Shown here: positions 43,368 through 51,866 of the stretch, piece by piece
Numbering within the stretch: position 1 is the stretch's first letter
How the letters are laid out: every line of letters begins with the position of its first letter
NCBI GenBank assembly: GCA_964625335.1
Contig: CAZVBE010000007.1
Coordinates: 1 to 64,000 of the forward strand
From: CAZGUG01 sp964625335
GTDB lineage: Bacteria; Bacillota; Clostridia; Ch29
Direction of reading: 5' to 3'
Length of the DNA stretch: 64,000 nucleotides
Position numbers and translations under genes: made by a program
The notes under the pieces: model-generated
Database searches by the model: none
What the model saw: the letters and a program-made list of their open reading frames with translations, nothing else
What the model was told of the DNA's origin: nothing

Positions 43368-45641
43368 GTGAAAAAATGGCTTGTATTACTGCTGACGACA
43401 GCAATGCTTATTACATCAATGCTTCCTGCGGCTTCCGCCGCCCAGGCGCCGGTGCCGGTGCCGCTTGTGGTAGTCTATCTCCAGGACAACGAAGGGATTG
43501 ACGCTCTCATAGAAGAAGGACTTGACATAGTGGATATCGACCCTGTAAACAATGAAGTGTTTGTAGTACTGCACGAATGGACCCGTCAGTACCTGGAAGA
43601 TGAGAACCTTCCGTATGACATAATAACAGAGGACCTTACCTACCGGGCCGAGGACGAGACCCCGCCTGTTGGAATTTTTGGTTTCTCCCAGACCGACGGC
43701 AGGACGACTTACCGCACCTGGGACGAATACGTGTCCGAAGTTTATGAGATGGAAGAGCTGTACCCGGAGCTTGCCAAGGTGCATGTACTCGGATACTCCC
43801 ACGAAAACAGACCCATACTGGCCGTTGAGATAAGCACTGCTTTGGGCGTCGAGGACGGCCGTCCCGAACATATCCATATGGCTATGCACCACGCCAGGGA
43901 GTGGCCTACAGGAGAGCTGGCCATGGACCTGGCATGGTACCTTTTGGATAACTACGGTGAAAATGCCCGGGTTACAGACATAGTAGACACTATCCGTGTA
44001 TGGGTACTGCCCAATGTCAACCCCGACGGTTTCTGGCATTCCCAGAATGTCTACCAGATGTGGCGCAAAAACAGGAGCGTTAATGGAGGCGGCTATTACG
44101 GAGTAGACCTCAACCGAAACTATTCCTACAACTGGGGTGGTACAGGTTCATCCACCAGCCGCAGTTCCGACACTTACCATGGTACAGGACCCTTCAGCGA
44201 ACCAGAAATGGCAGCAGTCAGGGATTTCCTGCTTACACGGCAGGCTGTAACCGTAATAAGCGGCCATACCCATGGACGGTGGCTCCTCTACGCATGGGGC
44301 TATAAATCGGCGCAGATCCCCGATCCGGAGCTTGGACAGATAGCCCAAGCCATGGCTGCTATGAACGGTCATACCTGGGGTCAGGCCTGTACAACCTTGT
44401 ATGCAACTTCGGGAGATACCTGTGACTGGTATTACGGCGCCTTAAAGGGAATGGCCTTTACCTTTGAATACGGCACCTCCTTTATTCCCGCATACATGGG
44501 AACCGTAACCACTTCTCCGTATCTGGTCACCGACCTCTTCGGAAACATTTCGGGCAGCATGCTGAGCTACTCTATAGCTCCTACAGGCGAGAGCGGCAAT
44601 CTGGTTGACTGCGGCATGGGCCTTATCGCCGCAGACTTCCCATCAGAAGTTGCAGGTAATATTGCCCTTATTGAGCGCGGAGATATAACTTTCCGTGAAA
44701 AGGCCCTCAACGCGGTGGACGCCGGGGCTGTAGCAGTAGTAATATACAACAACACCTCCGGTTCCATAAACGGGTCGCTAAGCAGTTCCGGAGTGCCTAT
44801 ACCGGTAATGGGAATAACCAGGGCCTCAGGCCAGCAGATACTAGGTGCGCTGCAGCAAGGTCAGGAGGTACAGGGTACGTTAGAAGCAGTAACCGCTGTA
44901 GCCAACAGCTACGCCCAACAGTGGGAACTGCAGCTGCCCGCATTTTTGTACGGTATGGAGAAGACCGCAGAATACGCCAGTGTGATATCGGGCAATATAG
45001 TGGATAAACTCACCGGAGAGCCGGTAGAAGCAAGGCTTGAGTTTGCCAACACCATCCGCGTACCCCTGGGGAGAGCCTACGATGGAAGATACTACGTGGA
45101 TGAAACCCATACCAATTATATCGACGCCTTCGGTTCCTACAACTGGAACGTACTGCCCAGCAAGAAACCGGAAATCGAATCAGCCCCATACCTTATAAAG
45201 GCAAGCTCTCCGGGCATGTATCCGCAGGAAACGCAGCTGGAAATAGAAGGCTACCAGGAATCCCACGAGCTTGACTTCGAACTGCAGCCGGTGGCCAAAA
45301 TGCTGCCTCCCTTTACCTCCCTTGAATACTACACACCTAACCAGACCATACCCTTTAAGTTCGCCACCTTTAACAGCGACGGCGATATAGTTCCCATGGA
45401 AGACGTAAGGGTCACTGTGTTTGACGGGGATGTGGAAGTAATATCCTATGTTGAGGGGGAAGGCGCAAGGTATGTCCGCCCCGGAGATAACCCCGGCGAG
45501 TATATAGTCAATATAAACACCAACCACCTCGGACTGGAAGAAGGCACCTACGGCATACTCATTGAATTCTCGGGTATCGAAGGCGACCAGTCGTACATGA
45601 CCAACATCCGCCTCGGAGAAGCTATCGACCAGGCTGCTTAA
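43368..45641 (+). CDS. Secreted M14 carboxypeptidase with PA domain
   Basis: 757 aa from GTG after GGAGTGGGGAAAA. A signal peptide ends near ASA-AQ (residue ~24). The M14 catalytic domain (about 115-400) shows MHHAREWPTGE (His 175, Glu 178), VDLNRNYSYNW (Arg 250), a zinc His in ISGHTHGRW (about 300-302), GDTCDWYYG and the base Glu in FTFEYGTSF (Glu 367). A protease-associated domain follows (about 405-500, NIALIERGDITFREKALNA, VVIYNN), then about 250 residues of beta-rich modules. It should release C-terminal residues from external peptides. A promoter-proximal small stem (CCTAC/GTAGG) lies upstream. Confidence 0.93.
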   Translation: MKKWLVLLLTTAMLITSMLPAASAAQAPVPVPLVVVYLQDNEGIDALIEEGLDIVDIDPVNNEVFVVLHEWTRQYLEDENLPYDIITEDLTYRAEDETPPVGIFGFSQTDGRTTYRTWDEYVSEVYEMEELYPELAKVHVLGYSHENRPILAVEISTALGVEDGRPEHIHMAMHHAREWPTGELAMDLAWYLLDNYGENARVTDIVDTIRVWVLPNVNPDGFWHSQNVYQMWRKNRSVNGGGYYGVDLNRNYSYNWGGTGSSTSRSSDTYHGTGPFSEPEMAAVRDFLLTRQAVTVISGHTHGRWLLYAWGYKSAQIPDPELGQIAQAMAAMNGHTWGQACTTLYATSGDTCDWYYGALKGMAFTFEYGTSFIPAYMGTVTTSPYLVTDLFGNISGSMLSYSIAPTGESGNLVDCGMGLIAADFPSEVAGNIALIERGDITFREKALNAVDAGAVAVVIYNNTSGSINGSLSSSGVPIPVMGITRASGQQILGALQQGQEVQGTLEAVTAVANSYAQQWELQLPAFLYGMEKTAEYASVISGNIVDKLTGEPVEARLEFANTIRVPLGRAYDGRYYVDETHTNYIDAFGSYNWNVLPSKKPEIESAPYLIKASSPGMYPQETQLEIEGYQESHELDFELQPVAKMLPPFTSLEYYTPNQTIPFKFATFNSDGDIVPMEDVRVTVFDGDVEVISYVEGEGARYVRPGDNPGEYIVNINTNHLGLEEGTYGILIEFSGIEGDQSYMTNIRLGEAIDQAA

Positions 45642-45650
45642 TCCGCAGCA

Positions 45651-45702
45651 AAAATTCAAGGATGGCTGCCGGTCAACTACGGCAGCCATCCTTGAATTTT
45701 CT
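45651..45702 (+). terminator. Terminator after the second M14 peptidase
   Basis: AAAAATTCAAGGATGGCTGCC and GGCAGCCATCCTTGAATTTT form a 20-bp stem with a GGTCAACTAC-type loop, followed by CTATACATCC; strong and symmetric. Confidence 0.88.
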
Positions 45703-45763
45703 ATACATCCTTTTTCAAAATTAGTTACCTTGGCAGCTGCTATATCTTATAAATAATTATATT

Positions 45764-45940
45764 ATGAAACTGTTAACGGCGGTTTCTTTAATATATATAG
45801 CGCTACTTGCAGTCATGCCGGAAAAAGGCCTTATGTCCATACAAAACAGCCTGTACTATGTTGTGAAGATGCTGCAAATTATTCCGGTGATATTTATTTT
45901 GACTGCTTTGATAGAAGCGTGGGCTCCGCGGGAACTTATC
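45764..45940 (+). pseudogene. Truncated N-terminus of a YraQ-like membrane permease
   Basis: The first 59 codons read as a plausible start of a polytopic membrane protein (MKLLTAVSLIYIALLAVMP, then LQIIPVIFILTALIEAWAPR) resembling the first helices of the predicted permease family (DUF318/YraQ-like). At ELI the resemblance ends and the frame continues only as the antisense of the rluD 3' end, stopping at 46096. No ribosome site is obvious. It looks like the leftover of a gene deleted up to the rluD stop codon. The family assignment rests on a short segment. Confidence 0.5.
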
Positions 45941-46922
45941 CCTGTTCAAACAACTGTTCTTCTATACGCCTTAACTCCGATGGCAGCTGCACAGTCAGCT
46001 GCATCCCCTTTAGATACTCAAAGAGGGGTGTGGTTCTTTCAAATACAAGGCGGTATGCGTAAAGGAACTGGTGTGTTAAACCAAAATTCTTTCTGAATAG
46101 CCGGTTTATTTTGTCGTCCCCGTATTTGACATCGCCAGCCACAGGGTGGCCTATATGGCCAAGATGGGCCCTGATCTGGTGTGTCTTTCCGGTGCCCAGC
46201 CTCACCTCCAGAAGGGTATAACCCCTTTGACTGTATTTTAAAGGTTTGTAGTAGGTATGTATCTTTTGGCTGCCCGGTGCCCAGTCTTTGGAGATTTTTA
46301 CTTTATTGTTCTGCCTGTCCTTAACCAGATATGCAAAAACCTCCGAGCTGTTTTGTACATGGCCTGCCACAATAAGCTTATAATATCTCTCAACCCATCT
46401 TTCCCTTATCATCAGGTTTATGTCCTGGAGCGCACTGAAATTTTTGGCTGCAATAATCAATCCGCCGGTATTCCGGTCCAGCCTGTTGCATATGGCGGGT
46501 GCAAAGGTATTTTCCCTTGAAGGATTGTATTCCTTATTACTATAAAGATAGTATAATATCTGGTCGGTCAGCGTTTTGGCCTGTCCGCCGTCAGGGTGTG
46601 ATAAAAGACCCGCAGGTTTATCCGCAACCATTATGTTGCTGTCCTGATAGACCACAGAAAAATCTATGCTCGTTTTCTGCAAAGAATCCTGCGGAGTTGG
46701 CCTGACCATATCCTCTGTGTGAAGATAAAACTCCAGCCTGTCCTCTTCGGACAGTATTGTGGAAGGCTGGGCCCTTTGGCCGTTAAGCTTTATTTTTTTG
46801 GTCCTCAGGTTCCTGTATATAAATCCCGCGGAGGCATGGGGCATAAACTTCTTTAAAAATTTATCAATTCTCTGTCCGCTGTCATTTTTGCCTATCGTTA
46901 TCTCTTTCAATGTGAATTCCAC
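45936..46922 (-). CDS. RluA/RluD family 23S rRNA pseudouridine synthase
   Basis: 328 aa. An S4 RNA-binding domain (residues ~13-75, GQRIDKFLKKFMPH) precedes the catalytic domain, whose Asp is in CNRLDRNTGGLIIAAK (about residue 148), with VADKPAGLLSHP before it and GTGKTHQIRAHLGHIGHPVAGD after it. It converts uridine to pseudouridine in rRNA or tRNA; the exact target is not predictable. The GTG start overlaps the AAGGAGTG site, and a TTG four codons later is an alternative. The 3' end abuts the permease remnant. Confidence 0.93.
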   Translation of the reverse strand: MEFTLKEITIGKNDSGQRIDKFLKKFMPHASAGFIYRNLRTKKIKLNGQRAQPSTILSEEDRLEFYLHTEDMVRPTPQDSLQKTSIDFSVVYQDSNIMVADKPAGLLSHPDGGQAKTLTDQILYYLYSNKEYNPSRENTFAPAICNRLDRNTGGLIIAAKNFSALQDINLMIRERWVERYYKLIVAGHVQNSSEVFAYLVKDRQNNKVKISKDWAPGSQKIHTYYKPLKYSQRGYTLLEVRLGTGKTHQIRAHLGHIGHPVAGDVKYGDDKINRLFRKNFGLTHQFLYAYRLVFERTTPLFEYLKGMQLTVQLPSELRRIEEQLFEQG

Positions 46923-47029
46923 TCCTTATCCGGATATTTGAAACCATTAGCAATTATGAACCCAAATCATTCATACTACCAAATGTCACCTAATATTTTA
47001 TACTAACGTTGATTCGGGAGTGATGCCCT

Positions 47030-47146
47030 TTGATACTGCTGTTAATTATTATTCTAGCATTATTCTCACTGGGATTACTACAATATATTCACTCTGTCAA
47101 AACCGCGGGTAAACTGCTGTCAAAACGCAGAAAACCCATGGAATAA
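47030..47146 (+). CDS. Small single-pass membrane protein (38 aa)
   Basis: A TTG start nine bases after GGGAG opens a frame reading MILLLIIILALFSLGLLQYI followed by a basic tail (HSVKTAGKLLSKRRKPME). The pattern, one strongly hydrophobic helix and a positive cytoplasmic end, is what a small membrane protein looks like. It lies 54 bp upstream of the YetF-like gene in the same direction and could share its transcript. Not recognised as a named family; an overlapping 29-codon ATG frame one base off is the competing reading. Confidence 0.45.
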   Translation: MILLLIIILALFSLGLLQYIHSVKTAGKLLSKRRKPME

Positions 47147-47200
47147 AAAAACCCGGATTACACAAAATTATACTGTTAACAAAACAGGGGTGAATGGAAT

Positions 47201-47887
47201 ATGCTGATAGTCTTTATAAGAAGCCTCCTTCTCTATGCTGTCCTGGCTATTACAATCCGTATAATGGGAAAAAGGCAGATTGGGCAGCTGCAGCCCTTTG
47301 AATTCGTAATAGCGGTACTTATAGCCGAGCTTGCGGGCATACCCATGAGCGATACCGACATTCCCCTGGCAAACGGATTGGTAGCTATCCTTACGCTTAT
47401 GATATCCCAGGTGACCCTTGCCTATATAACGCTTAAGAGCAACAAAGCCCGGGGCATTATTTGCGGTACTCCCAGCATACTGATAGAGAAGGGCAGAATT
47501 ATGGAAGAGGAAATGAGACGGTTAAGATATAATATAAACGATTTGATTGAACAACTGCGTCTTAAGGGTTACCCGAATATTACCGATGTCGATTTCGCCA
47601 TACTTGAAACCGATGGTCAGTTAAGCGTTATACCAAAACCGGAAAAAAGGCCGGTTGTCACCCAGGACCTGGGTATTGCAGCCCAATATGAGGGGCTGCC
47701 CCTAAGCATTGTCTTAGACGGCCATATACTGAAAAACGACCTAAAAAAACTCGGCCTTACCGTAGAATGGCTGTCTGAGCAATTAAAATCCGCCGGCTAT
47801 GACGATATATCGCAGGTGTTGTTTGCCAGCATAGATGACAGCGGCCAACTGTTTGTACAGGGAAAACTAAAAAAGGTGGTAAAATGA
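47201..47887 (+). CDS. YetF-like DUF421 membrane protein
   Basis: 228 aa. Three N-terminal membrane helices (about 4-75) carry the family signature TIRIMGKRQIGQLQPFEFVI, followed by the cytoplasmic DUF421 domain with GTPSILIEKGRIMEEEMRR, YNINDLIEQLRLKGY and DVDFAILETDGQLSVIPK. A second copy of the last motif (SEQLKSAGYDDISQVLFASIDDSGQL) shows an internal duplication in the C-terminal half. Function is not established; related Bacillus proteins affect sporulation or stress. ATG after AGGGGTGAATGGAAT; overlaps the next gene by four bases. Confidence 0.9.
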   Translation: MLIVFIRSLLLYAVLAITIRIMGKRQIGQLQPFEFVIAVLIAELAGIPMSDTDIPLANGLVAILTLMISQVTLAYITLKSNKARGIICGTPSILIEKGRIMEEEMRRLRYNINDLIEQLRLKGYPNITDVDFAILETDGQLSVIPKPEKRPVVTQDLGIAAQYEGLPLSIVLDGHILKNDLKKLGLTVEWLSEQLKSAGYDDISQVLFASIDDSGQLFVQGKLKKVVK

Positions 47888-48264
47888 AATCAATATTGAT
47901 AATAGTAATAACTCTATGTCTGATACTCGGGGCAGGCTACTATACCCTGTCAGAGGTCTCCAAAACAGCCGATATACTGATATCCCGCTCTGACCTGATA
48001 AAAGCAAATATAGAAAATGAAAACTGGGACAGGGCCCGGGGAGATTTGAAGGAATTTATTGCCTTCTGGAATGATGTTAAGTCGGTATGGACAATTCTTA
48101 TCAATCATACCGAAATAGACAGCATTGACATGGCCCTCGCAAAAATAGAGCAATATATAATAACACAGGAAAAAGGCCTCGCCCTTGGAGAGATGTCGTT
48201 ATTGAAGCTTTTAATAGAGCACATACCGGAAAAGGAAAAGCTCAAACTTGAAAACATATTTTGA
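47884..48264 (+). CDS. DUF4363 family membrane-anchored protein
   Basis: 126 aa. One N-terminal membrane segment (SILIIVITLCLILGAGYYTL) and a helical extracytoplasmic domain with ENENWDRARGDLKEFIAFW, the DUF4363 hallmark. These proteins commonly sit right after a YetF-like gene; here the overlap is ATGA, so synthesis is coupled. No function is known. Confidence 0.85.
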   Translation: MKSILIIVITLCLILGAGYYTLSEVSKTADILISRSDLIKANIENENWDRARGDLKEFIAFWNDVKSVWTILINHTEIDSIDMALAKIEQYIITQEKGLALGEMSLLKLLIEHIPEKEKLKLENIF

Positions 48265-48276
48265 ACAAATATTTCA

Positions 48277-49905
48277 TTACAGCCTCACATCTCCAAATAC
48301 TACGCCAACAACCCTTCCTTCGGACTTAATGGGTACTGCAACAGTAATACAGTATTCATCGGTAATAACGGATATGTACGGCGTGGTAATACTGACTTTA
48401 CCCTGCATCGCTTCTTTGAAATATTGCCTGTGGGAAAAGTTGGTGGTTTCGGTTGATATGCTTGCCCCTACCACATTACCCAAACTATCCAGTACAACTA
48501 CTGCCTCGAACACATCGCTGTGGCTGCTGCCCAGCCCTACGGCAAGGCTCCCTATCCCCTGGCGGTCCTCCGGGTTAAAGGACCCGAACTCATTCAGGGC
48601 TTTTTTGAGTATTTCCTGCCCCTTACTTACCCTGTCCTCGTCCTGTTTGTCCAGTATGTAGTTTCCTTCAACCGATTTCATTACCCCGTTCAACTCCTTA
48701 GCCATTTCGGCAAGGCTGCCAACGGATTCATGAATGCCTCTGACCATACCCACCTCTTCCTGGGTTGCAGCGTTTATTTCCTCTATGCCCGCTGCAGTCT
48801 GCTGCGTGACTGCCGATATATCCTCCATCAGCTCGTCTACATTGCTGGCGTTTTTTATGCCCTGGCTGGATAACTTGACAATCTCCTCGGCAGATCTCAA
48901 CGTATCGCCGGAGGTGCTGTCTACGCTGTCGAACAGCTCCCGGAACTCCCCGGCATACTGCATGCTCATATTCATATCGGTAACCTGACCTTCAATGCCC
49001 CGGGTTATATGGTTAATCTTCTGTGAAATGCTTTCTATTATATCACGAATACGGGACGCCGACCTGTCGGATTCCTCCGCCAGTTTTCTCACCTCTTCGG
49101 CAACCACGGCAAAACCCTTTCCGCTTTCTCCTGCCCTCGCAGCTTCTATGGCTGCATTAAGGGCCAACAGGTTGGTCTGTTCGCTTATCCCCCTTACTAT
49201 TCCTATTATATCCTTTATCTCGCTTGCGTCCTGCTGAAGCCTTCCTATCTCCACAGCCAGTTCTTTATTATCGCTGTTGGACTTTTCCAGCTTTTCAAGC
49301 AGTCCCTGAAGCTTTTCCTCCGACTGGTTTACCCTGTCCTTCATATTCCTGGTAACCGAAAAGGTGTTTTCTGCCAGTTCCGCTATGGCCTTAGAATCAT
49401 CCACTATCTGAACCGTACTGTTTTTTGCGCCAATAGCCCTCTCGGCCTGGCTCTCCGCCCCCTGGGAAACTTCATTCATCGTAACTGATATTTCCTCCAC
49501 CGCACTGCTGACATTACCGCATTCGACCTCTATGGTCTCGGAGTACGTTGATAGCTTGTCCGAAGCAGTAAGCGTCTTTCCTACCAGCTTTCTTATGCTT
49601 TTTATCAATTCATTAAGGGCCTGGGTAACCCCTTCCATCGACTTGTCCCCGGTGTTCCTAATCCCCTGAGTCATGCTGGATTTGTTAATGTCCTCTATCA
49701 GCAGGCGGCATTTCTCCACACCGTTTTGTAAATATCTATTAAGTATATATCCACATACAAGTGCCACACATATTGCTGCCGTTAAAACCAGTATAAACCC
49801 ACCTGTACCCGGTTGGGCATAATGGACCTCTTCGAGGAATAACACGGGTGCCACGGCGCCCATTACAAATACTAATAATGTAAAACCAAATAACCGCATC
49901 CTCAT
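48277..49905 (-). CDS. Methyl-accepting chemotaxis-type protein with C-terminal Cache-like domain
   Basis: 542 aa. Two membrane helices (about 5-24 and 36-57) are joined by only about a dozen residues, so no external sensor fits between them. A long coiled-coil signalling region follows, with the invariant hairpin tip GISEQTNLLALNAAIEAARA near 257-276 and EEVRKLAEESDRSA after it. After residue ~465 comes a PDC/Cache-like domain (VVLDSLGNVVGASIS, HRQYFKEAMQGKVSITTPY, VAVPIKSEGRVVGVVFGDV) that is usually extracytoplasmic but here is on the cytoplasmic side. ATG after GGGGACTAATC. Confidence 0.88.
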   Translation of the reverse strand: MRMRLFGFTLLVFVMGAVAPVLFLEEVHYAQPGTGGFILVLTAAICVALVCGYILNRYLQNGVEKCRLLIEDINKSSMTQGIRNTGDKSMEGVTQALNELIKSIRKLVGKTLTASDKLSTYSETIEVECGNVSSAVEEISVTMNEVSQGAESQAERAIGAKNSTVQIVDDSKAIAELAENTFSVTRNMKDRVNQSEEKLQGLLEKLEKSNSDNKELAVEIGRLQQDASEIKDIIGIVRGISEQTNLLALNAAIEAARAGESGKGFAVVAEEVRKLAEESDRSASRIRDIIESISQKINHITRGIEGQVTDMNMSMQYAGEFRELFDSVDSTSGDTLRSAEEIVKLSSQGIKNASNVDELMEDISAVTQQTAAGIEEINAATQEEVGMVRGIHESVGSLAEMAKELNGVMKSVEGNYILDKQDEDRVSKGQEILKKALNEFGSFNPEDRQGIGSLAVGLGSSHSDVFEAVVVLDSLGNVVGASISTETTNFSHRQYFKEAMQGKVSITTPYISVITDEYCITVAVPIKSEGRVVGVVFGDVRL

Positions 49906-50131
49906 GATTAGTCCCCTTTCAAATTATTGCTGGCAAACTAACCAGCCCCGCCACGTCGGTTGAACATCAAACGTAATTTAGCCTTTAACGTACTATTCGA
50001 CCAAAATTTGAATAATCCTCCAGTATATCTGCATCTTACGACAAATATAGCGGCTTTTTATAGAATAAGGTTAATACCACTAGTACATCCTGTATTTTCT
50101 ATGACGTTTATAATATACTATAATAGAGCAA

Positions 50132-50304
50132 TTTCTCAGGGACATTCCGCGGTGTGTCCCTGACCCAAAAGCTTATCAATCGGGGACATTCCGCAGCAAG
50201 AAATCCTAATGGGGACATTCCTTGGCCATGAAGGAATACCAGCTATAAAGGTGTGTCCCCTGACCTTATAAGCAGCGGTGTGTCCCCATACTACTAAGAG
50301 GAGG
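50132..50304 (+). repeat. Dispersed GGGGACA repeat, copy C, fba leader
   Basis: A run of GGGACATTCCGC, GTGTCCC and GGGGACATTCC blocks ends in GGTGTGTCCCCATACTACTA and the fba ribosome site AGAGGAGG. From 50164 onward it matches the trxB leader almost base for base, except for a 27-bp extra unit (TGACCTTATAAGCAGCGGTG plus TGTCCCC) that repeats GGTGTGTCCCC. The leftmost part forms its own hairpin (AGGGACA with TGTCCCT). The remaining ~225 bp to the MCP gene hold an AT-rich region with TATAATATACTATAAT and nothing else recognised. Confidence 0.85.
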
Positions 50305-50311
50305 TTTTATT

Positions 50312-51241
50312 ATGCCGCTTGTTACTTCTGCTGATATGTTTCAAAGGGCCTATGAAGAGAAATATGCAGTGGGTGCCTTTAACGTTAACAACATGGAGAT
50401 AATTCAAGGCATTGTGGATGCTGCGAAGGAGGAGCGCTCGCCTCTTATTCTACAGGTTTCTGCGGGAGCGCGGAAATATGCAAAACCCGTTTATCTTAGG
50501 AAGCTGGTAGATGCGGCGATTGAAGACACCGGGCTCCCGGTGACACTGCATCTGGACCACGGAGAGGATTATGAAATATGCAAGGCATGCGTTGATGACG
50601 GTTTTACCTCGGTCATGATTGATGGTTCAAAGTACCCCTTTGAAGAGAACATAGCGCTGACCAAAAAAGTAGTCGACTATGCCCATTCTAAAGGAGTTGT
50701 AGTGGAGGCAGAGCTTGGAAAGCTCGCAGGGATTGAGGATAACATAAAGGTTAGCGACCGGGACGCCACCTTCACCGACCCGGACCAGGCGGTAGAGTTC
50801 GTTGAGAGAACAGGTATAGACTCCCTTGCCATAGCAATAGGAACAAGTCATGGCGCGTATAAGTTCAAGGGAGAGCCTATGCTGGATTTTGAACGACTGG
50901 AAAAAATAAGCCGTATAATGCCTGGATTTCCACTTGTTCTTCATGGGGCTTCAACGGTACTGCCCGAATTCGTAGACCTGTGCAACCAGTATGGCGGCAG
51001 CATTCCCGGAGCCAAGGGAGTCCCCGAGGACATGCTTCGAAAAGCCGCCCAAATGGGCGTATGCAAGATAAATATTGATACCGACCTTAGGCTTGCCCTT
51101 ACGGCTGCGGTCAGGGAATACCTGACAAACAACCCGTCGGTATTTGACCCTCGCAAATACCTTGGGCCTGCCAGGGAAGCGATTAAACGTATGGTTGCCC
51201 ATAAGATAAGAAATGTGCTGGGCTGCAGCGGAAAATTATAG
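50312..51241 (+). CDS. fba: Class II fructose-1,6-bisphosphate aldolase
   Basis: 309 aa, zinc-dependent. It interconverts fructose 1,6-bisphosphate with glyceraldehyde 3-phosphate and dihydroxyacetone phosphate. Features: SAGARKYAKPVYL, the metal/substrate region LHLDHGEDYEICK (catalytic Asp, zinc His near residue 83), EAELGKLAGIEDN, IAIGTSHGAYKFKG (zinc His) and LVLHGASTVLP (zinc His), then NIDTDLRLA. ATG eight bases after AGAGGAGG. It stands alone, far from the other glycolytic genes, with a leader shared with trxB and its own terminator. Confidence 0.97.
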   Translation: MPLVTSADMFQRAYEEKYAVGAFNVNNMEIIQGIVDAAKEERSPLILQVSAGARKYAKPVYLRKLVDAAIEDTGLPVTLHLDHGEDYEICKACVDDGFTSVMIDGSKYPFEENIALTKKVVDYAHSKGVVVEAELGKLAGIEDNIKVSDRDATFTDPDQAVEFVERTGIDSLAIAIGTSHGAYKFKGEPMLDFERLEKISRIMPGFPLVLHGASTVLPEFVDLCNQYGGSIPGAKGVPEDMLRKAAQMGVCKINIDTDLRLALTAAVREYLTNNPSVFDPRKYLGPAREAIKRMVAHKIRNVLGCSGKL

Positions 51242-51263
51242 GTTTTGCCAAAATCATTTGCCA

Positions 51264-51301
51264 AAATTAAAGGGCCGGATGCAAACCCGGCCCTTTAATT
51301 T
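51264..51301. terminator. Bidirectional terminator after fba
   Basis: AAATTAAAGGGCCGG and CCGGCCCTTTAATTT form a 15-bp stem with loop ATGCAAAC between two converging genes. Confidence 0.9.
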
Positions 51302-51305
51302 CCCG

Positions 51306-51782
51306 TTAAATAAAAAGCTGCATATCCGATTGGACGGCATCCCCTATGTATGCCTTAACATCCACAATCTCAAGCTCCGGCAGCAGCTCCTCCTTTTTGA
51401 AGCCCATAACCTCGGTAGACAGCTTGCAGCCATAAAACTTTACCTTGTTTTTACGTGCGCCATCAAGGAGTTTTTTCAGGCTGGGAGCATTTTCATCCTT
51501 AATCATATCCAGCATCATTGATTTGCCTATACCCATCATATTCATCCTTGACAGCCCCAAGTCTTCGGGTCCCTTTGGAGTCATGGCCCCGAACATCTTT
51601 TCATAGGCATTTTTACCCTCGCTGTCCATCCTTTCAGGGTCCCGCATTACCAAAAGTCCCCAAAACGCAAAAAACATTGAAACTTCCATATCCATATCCC
51701 GGGCCCCGTTTGCTATCAATAGCGCAGCGTAAAGTTTATCGTAGTCTCCGCTAAACACAAGAAGATTTACCTTTTTACCCAT
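51306..51782 (-). CDS. DsrE/DsrF-like family protein
   Basis: 158 aa. KVNLLVFSGDYDKLYAALLI and the following GARDMDMEVSMFFAFWGLLV are the opening of the DsrE/DrsH-like fold; a conserved-position cysteine is in KFYGCKLSTEVMG near residue 120. Some relatives carry sulfur in persulfide transfer, others have unknown roles; no sulfur-relay genes are adjacent, so function is open. The ATG with AGGGAG eight bases ahead was preferred over an upstream GTG. Confidence 0.85.
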   Translation of the reverse strand: MGKKVNLLVFSGDYDKLYAALLIANGARDMDMEVSMFFAFWGLLVMRDPERMDSEGKNAYEKMFGAMTPKGPEDLGLSRMNMMGIGKSMMLDMIKDENAPSLKKLLDGARKNKVKFYGCKLSTEVMGFKKEELLPELEIVDVKAYIGDAVQSDMQLFI

Positions 51783-51866
51783 TCCCGGCACTCCCTTCTT
51801 CTCACAACAATAATTAGCTTTTCCTGTGCCTGGGAATTTTACACCTGTTATTTATTAAGTACTCCA

